Part shown: positions 7,561 through 8,566 of the stretch, one piece after another
How the letters are laid out: each line of letters begins with the position of its first letter
Numbering within the stretch: the first letter of the stretch is position 1
Program-made: the position numbers and the translations under genes
Notes under the pieces: model-generated
What the model saw: only the letters and a program-made list of their open reading frames with translations
Told to the model about the DNA's origin: nothing
The model's database searches: none
NCBI GenBank assembly: GCA_900758955.1
Contig: CAAETL010000004.1
Coordinates: 1-8,566, forward strand
Direction of reading: 5' to 3'
DNA length: 8,566 bases
From: an uncultured Oscillospiraceae bacterium
Lineage (GTDB): Bacteria; Bacillota; Clostridia; Oscillospirales; Oscillospiraceae

Positions 7561-8019
7561 ATGCTGAAACAGGCGTTTTTCGATGTGTATACAAAATTTA
7601 AACTTCATTTTTATCAGGAGATTTTCCAGCGCTTTCAAAACAGAGAGGCCAGCCTCACCACGGTGGAGACCTTCTGCATGGAGACGATTCAGGCGTTAGG
7701 CACTCCCACGGTCAATGAATTCGCCACTTTTATGCGGATCTCCCCCCCCAACGCCACCTATAAGGTCAATAACCTGATTAAGAAGGGTTACCTGAAAAAA
7801 GTCCAGTCCCCGGAGGACCGGCGGGAGTACCACCTGGAGATTACCGATAAGTATATACAATACTACAACATCAGCAACTCCTACATGTCCGAAGTGATGG
7901 ACCGCATTGCCCAGCGGTTCTCTCCCCAGGACTGCGCGAAATTAGAGGAGATGCTAACCATTGTCAGTGAAGACCTCATGCCCGAGGTCCCCTCCCCCAA
8001 GCCATTCAAGGACACGTAA
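7561..8019 (+). CDS. MarR-family transcriptional regulator, probably of fatty-acid synthesis (FabT/FabR-like)
   Basis: A 152-residue winged helix-turn-helix protein, normal MarR size. The N-terminal helix (1-30) probably serves dimerisation. Helix-turn-helix lies at about 50-76, with recognition helix SPPNATYKVNNLIKKG (61-76). The wing follows at 80-95 with the Asp-Arg-Arg of EDRREYHLEIT (85-95), matching the DxR motif of MarR wings. A C-terminal helix and a proline-rich tail (141-149) end it. Firmicutes fatty-acid operons often carry such a gene; in streptococci FabT, which uses acyl-ACP as corepressor, lies near the start of the cluster, whereas here the gene sits at the end. Regulation of this operon is inferred from linkage only. 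The 102-base gap before it holds no clear terminator or promoter, so it may be cotranscribed with fabF. It contains a run of eight C (7742-7749) in the recognition-helix codons. Confidence 0.85.
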   Translation: MLKQAFFDVYTKFKLHFYQEIFQRFQNREASLTTVETFCMETIQALGTPTVNEFATFMRISPPNATYKVNNLIKKGYLKKVQSPEDRREYHLEITDKYIQYYNISNSYMSEVMDRIAQRFSPQDCAKLEEMLTIVSEDLMPEVPSPKPFKDT

Positions 8020-8044
8020 TTTCCCCCCTTCGCCTGTGCAATAT

Positions 8045-8060
8045 CCACTGTCGCCGGTGG
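8045..8060 (+). other. Hairpin downstream of the MarR gene, possible weak terminator
   Basis: CCACTG and CGGTGG form a six-pair stem (one G-U) around a TCGC loop, 25 bases after the regulator stop. AATA (8040-8043) and TATT (8065-8068) could add an outer stem across extra Gs. A competing pairing of six C (8023-8028) with six G (8059-8064) is also possible. There is no T-run after it, so intrinsic termination is uncertain. Confidence 0.35.
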
Positions 8061-8119
8061 GGGGTATTCCAAAATATGGAGTCCAGCCAAAAAATTACGA
8101 ATTAGTGCGTAAAAAGTCC

Positions 8120-8150
8120 TTGACTTGGAGCCGACTCCATGGAGTATACT
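8120..8150 (+). promoter_or_regulatory. MerR-type promoter with 19-bp spacer and embedded operator
   Basis: A near-consensus -35 TTGACT (8120-8125) and -10 TATACT (8145-8150) are separated by 19 bases, the over-long spacing typical of promoters that MerR-family proteins activate by untwisting DNA. Inside the spacer is the inverted repeat TGGAG-CCGA-CTCCA (8126-8139). The pattern CTTGACTTGGAG...CTCCA matches what I recall of operators for AdhR/NmlR-type regulators. It lies 34 bases upstream of the MerR gene ATG, so it is probably autoregulatory. Confidence 0.8.
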
Positions 8151-8184
8151 GGTTTCATCATTGCAGAATCAGGGGGAATCACGT

Positions 8185-8563
8185 ATGACAATTACTGAGG
8201 TCAGTAGAGCATATGGCCTATCTCCGGACACCCTGCGCTACTACGAACGAATCGGGTTAATCCCATCGGTTCCCCGCAGCAAAAGTGGAATTCGGGACTA
8301 CGATCAGGACTCCTGCCGGTGGATTGAACTGATGAAATGCCTGCGGTCCGCCGAGGGTGCAAATTGAGGCCCTTGTGGAGTATGTGGCCCTCTTTCAGCA
8401 GGGAGACAGCACGATAGATGCGCGCAAAGCCATATTGGTGGAGCATCGGGAACATCTATTGGCCCGCATGGCGGATATGCAGCAGTCCCTGGATCGGCTC
8501 AACGACAAAATTGACCGCTATGAGCAAGGGCTGATGTTGGCGGAACAGCAACTGAAACGGTAA
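8185..8563 (+). pseudogene. MerR-family regulator of the AdhR/NmlR type, frameshifted
   Basis: The first frame (8185-8367) gives MTITEVSRAYGLSPDTLRYYERIGLIPSV..., a textbook MerR helix-turn-helix and wing, continuing to KCLRSA (51-56), then stops after four unrelated residues. The next frame, entered at GTG 8357, carries on with VQIEALVEYVALFQQGD and a dimerisation coiled coil (RKAILVEHREHLLARMADMQQSLDRLNDKI) to a TAA at 8561-8563. Dropping one base, best the A at 8354, restores ...CLRSAGVQIEALVEYV... and a 125-residue protein, the length of small MerR proteins without a separate ligand domain. Cys52 matches the redox- or electrophile-sensing cysteine position of B. subtilis AdhR. GGGGGA (8172-8177) precedes the ATG. 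As written the product would lack its dimerisation helix and be non-functional. It may be a true mutation or a sequencing error. The ligand and target genes are not in view. Confidence 0.85.
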
Positions 8564-8566
8564 AAA

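Noticed and set aside
8353..8359. Programmed ribosomal frameshift in the MerR gene
   Set aside because: The bases around the junction do not form a slippery heptamer, and relatives as I recall them are encoded in one frame.

Overview
The window holds the 3' part of a type II fatty-acid biosynthesis operon. It encodes a step-by-step enzyme set on the plus strand, followed by a MarR-type regulator and then, as a separate unit, a frameshifted MerR-type regulator with its own promoter. The gene order, strong AGGAGG-type ribosome sites, GC-rich third codon positions and use of FabK as enoyl-ACP reductase suggest a moderately GC-rich Clostridia genome. Gut Oscillospiraceae (Flavonifractor/Intestinimonas/Oscillibacter-like) are my best guess, but taxonomy is inferred from protein character only.

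Layout: 1-839 end of accC (biotin carboxylase, 5' end outside the window); 836-1708 accD and 1705-2526 accA (the two carboxyltransferase subunits); 2567-3520 fabH; 3537-4469 fabK; 4466-5404 fabD; 5401-6144 fabG; 6211-7458 fabF; 7561-8019 MarR-family regulator, probably FabT/FabR-like; 8020-8184 intergenic region with a hairpin and a MerR-type promoter; 8185-8563 MerR-family gene of the AdhR/NmlR kind, broken by an apparent one-base insertion.

Function: AccC/D/A (with a biotin carrier AccB not in view) make malonyl-CoA. FabD moves malonyl to ACP. FabH condenses acetyl-CoA with malonyl-ACP to start a chain. FabG reduces the ketone, a dehydratase not in view (FabZ) removes water, FabK reduces the enoyl group, and FabF elongates. 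Four gene junctions overlap by ATGA, so most of the block is probably translationally coupled. accB, fabZ and acpP are absent; the first two may lie upstream of the window edge, and acpP is notably missing between fabH and fabK.

No RNA genes, mobile elements or CRISPR arrays were seen, and no gene-free stretch exceeds 300 bases. Nothing here looks like a wholly new system. The points most worth a second look are the frameshifted MerR gene behind an intact-looking 19-bp-spacer promoter, and a 15-bp palindrome between fabG and fabF that might be an operator for the linked MarR protein.
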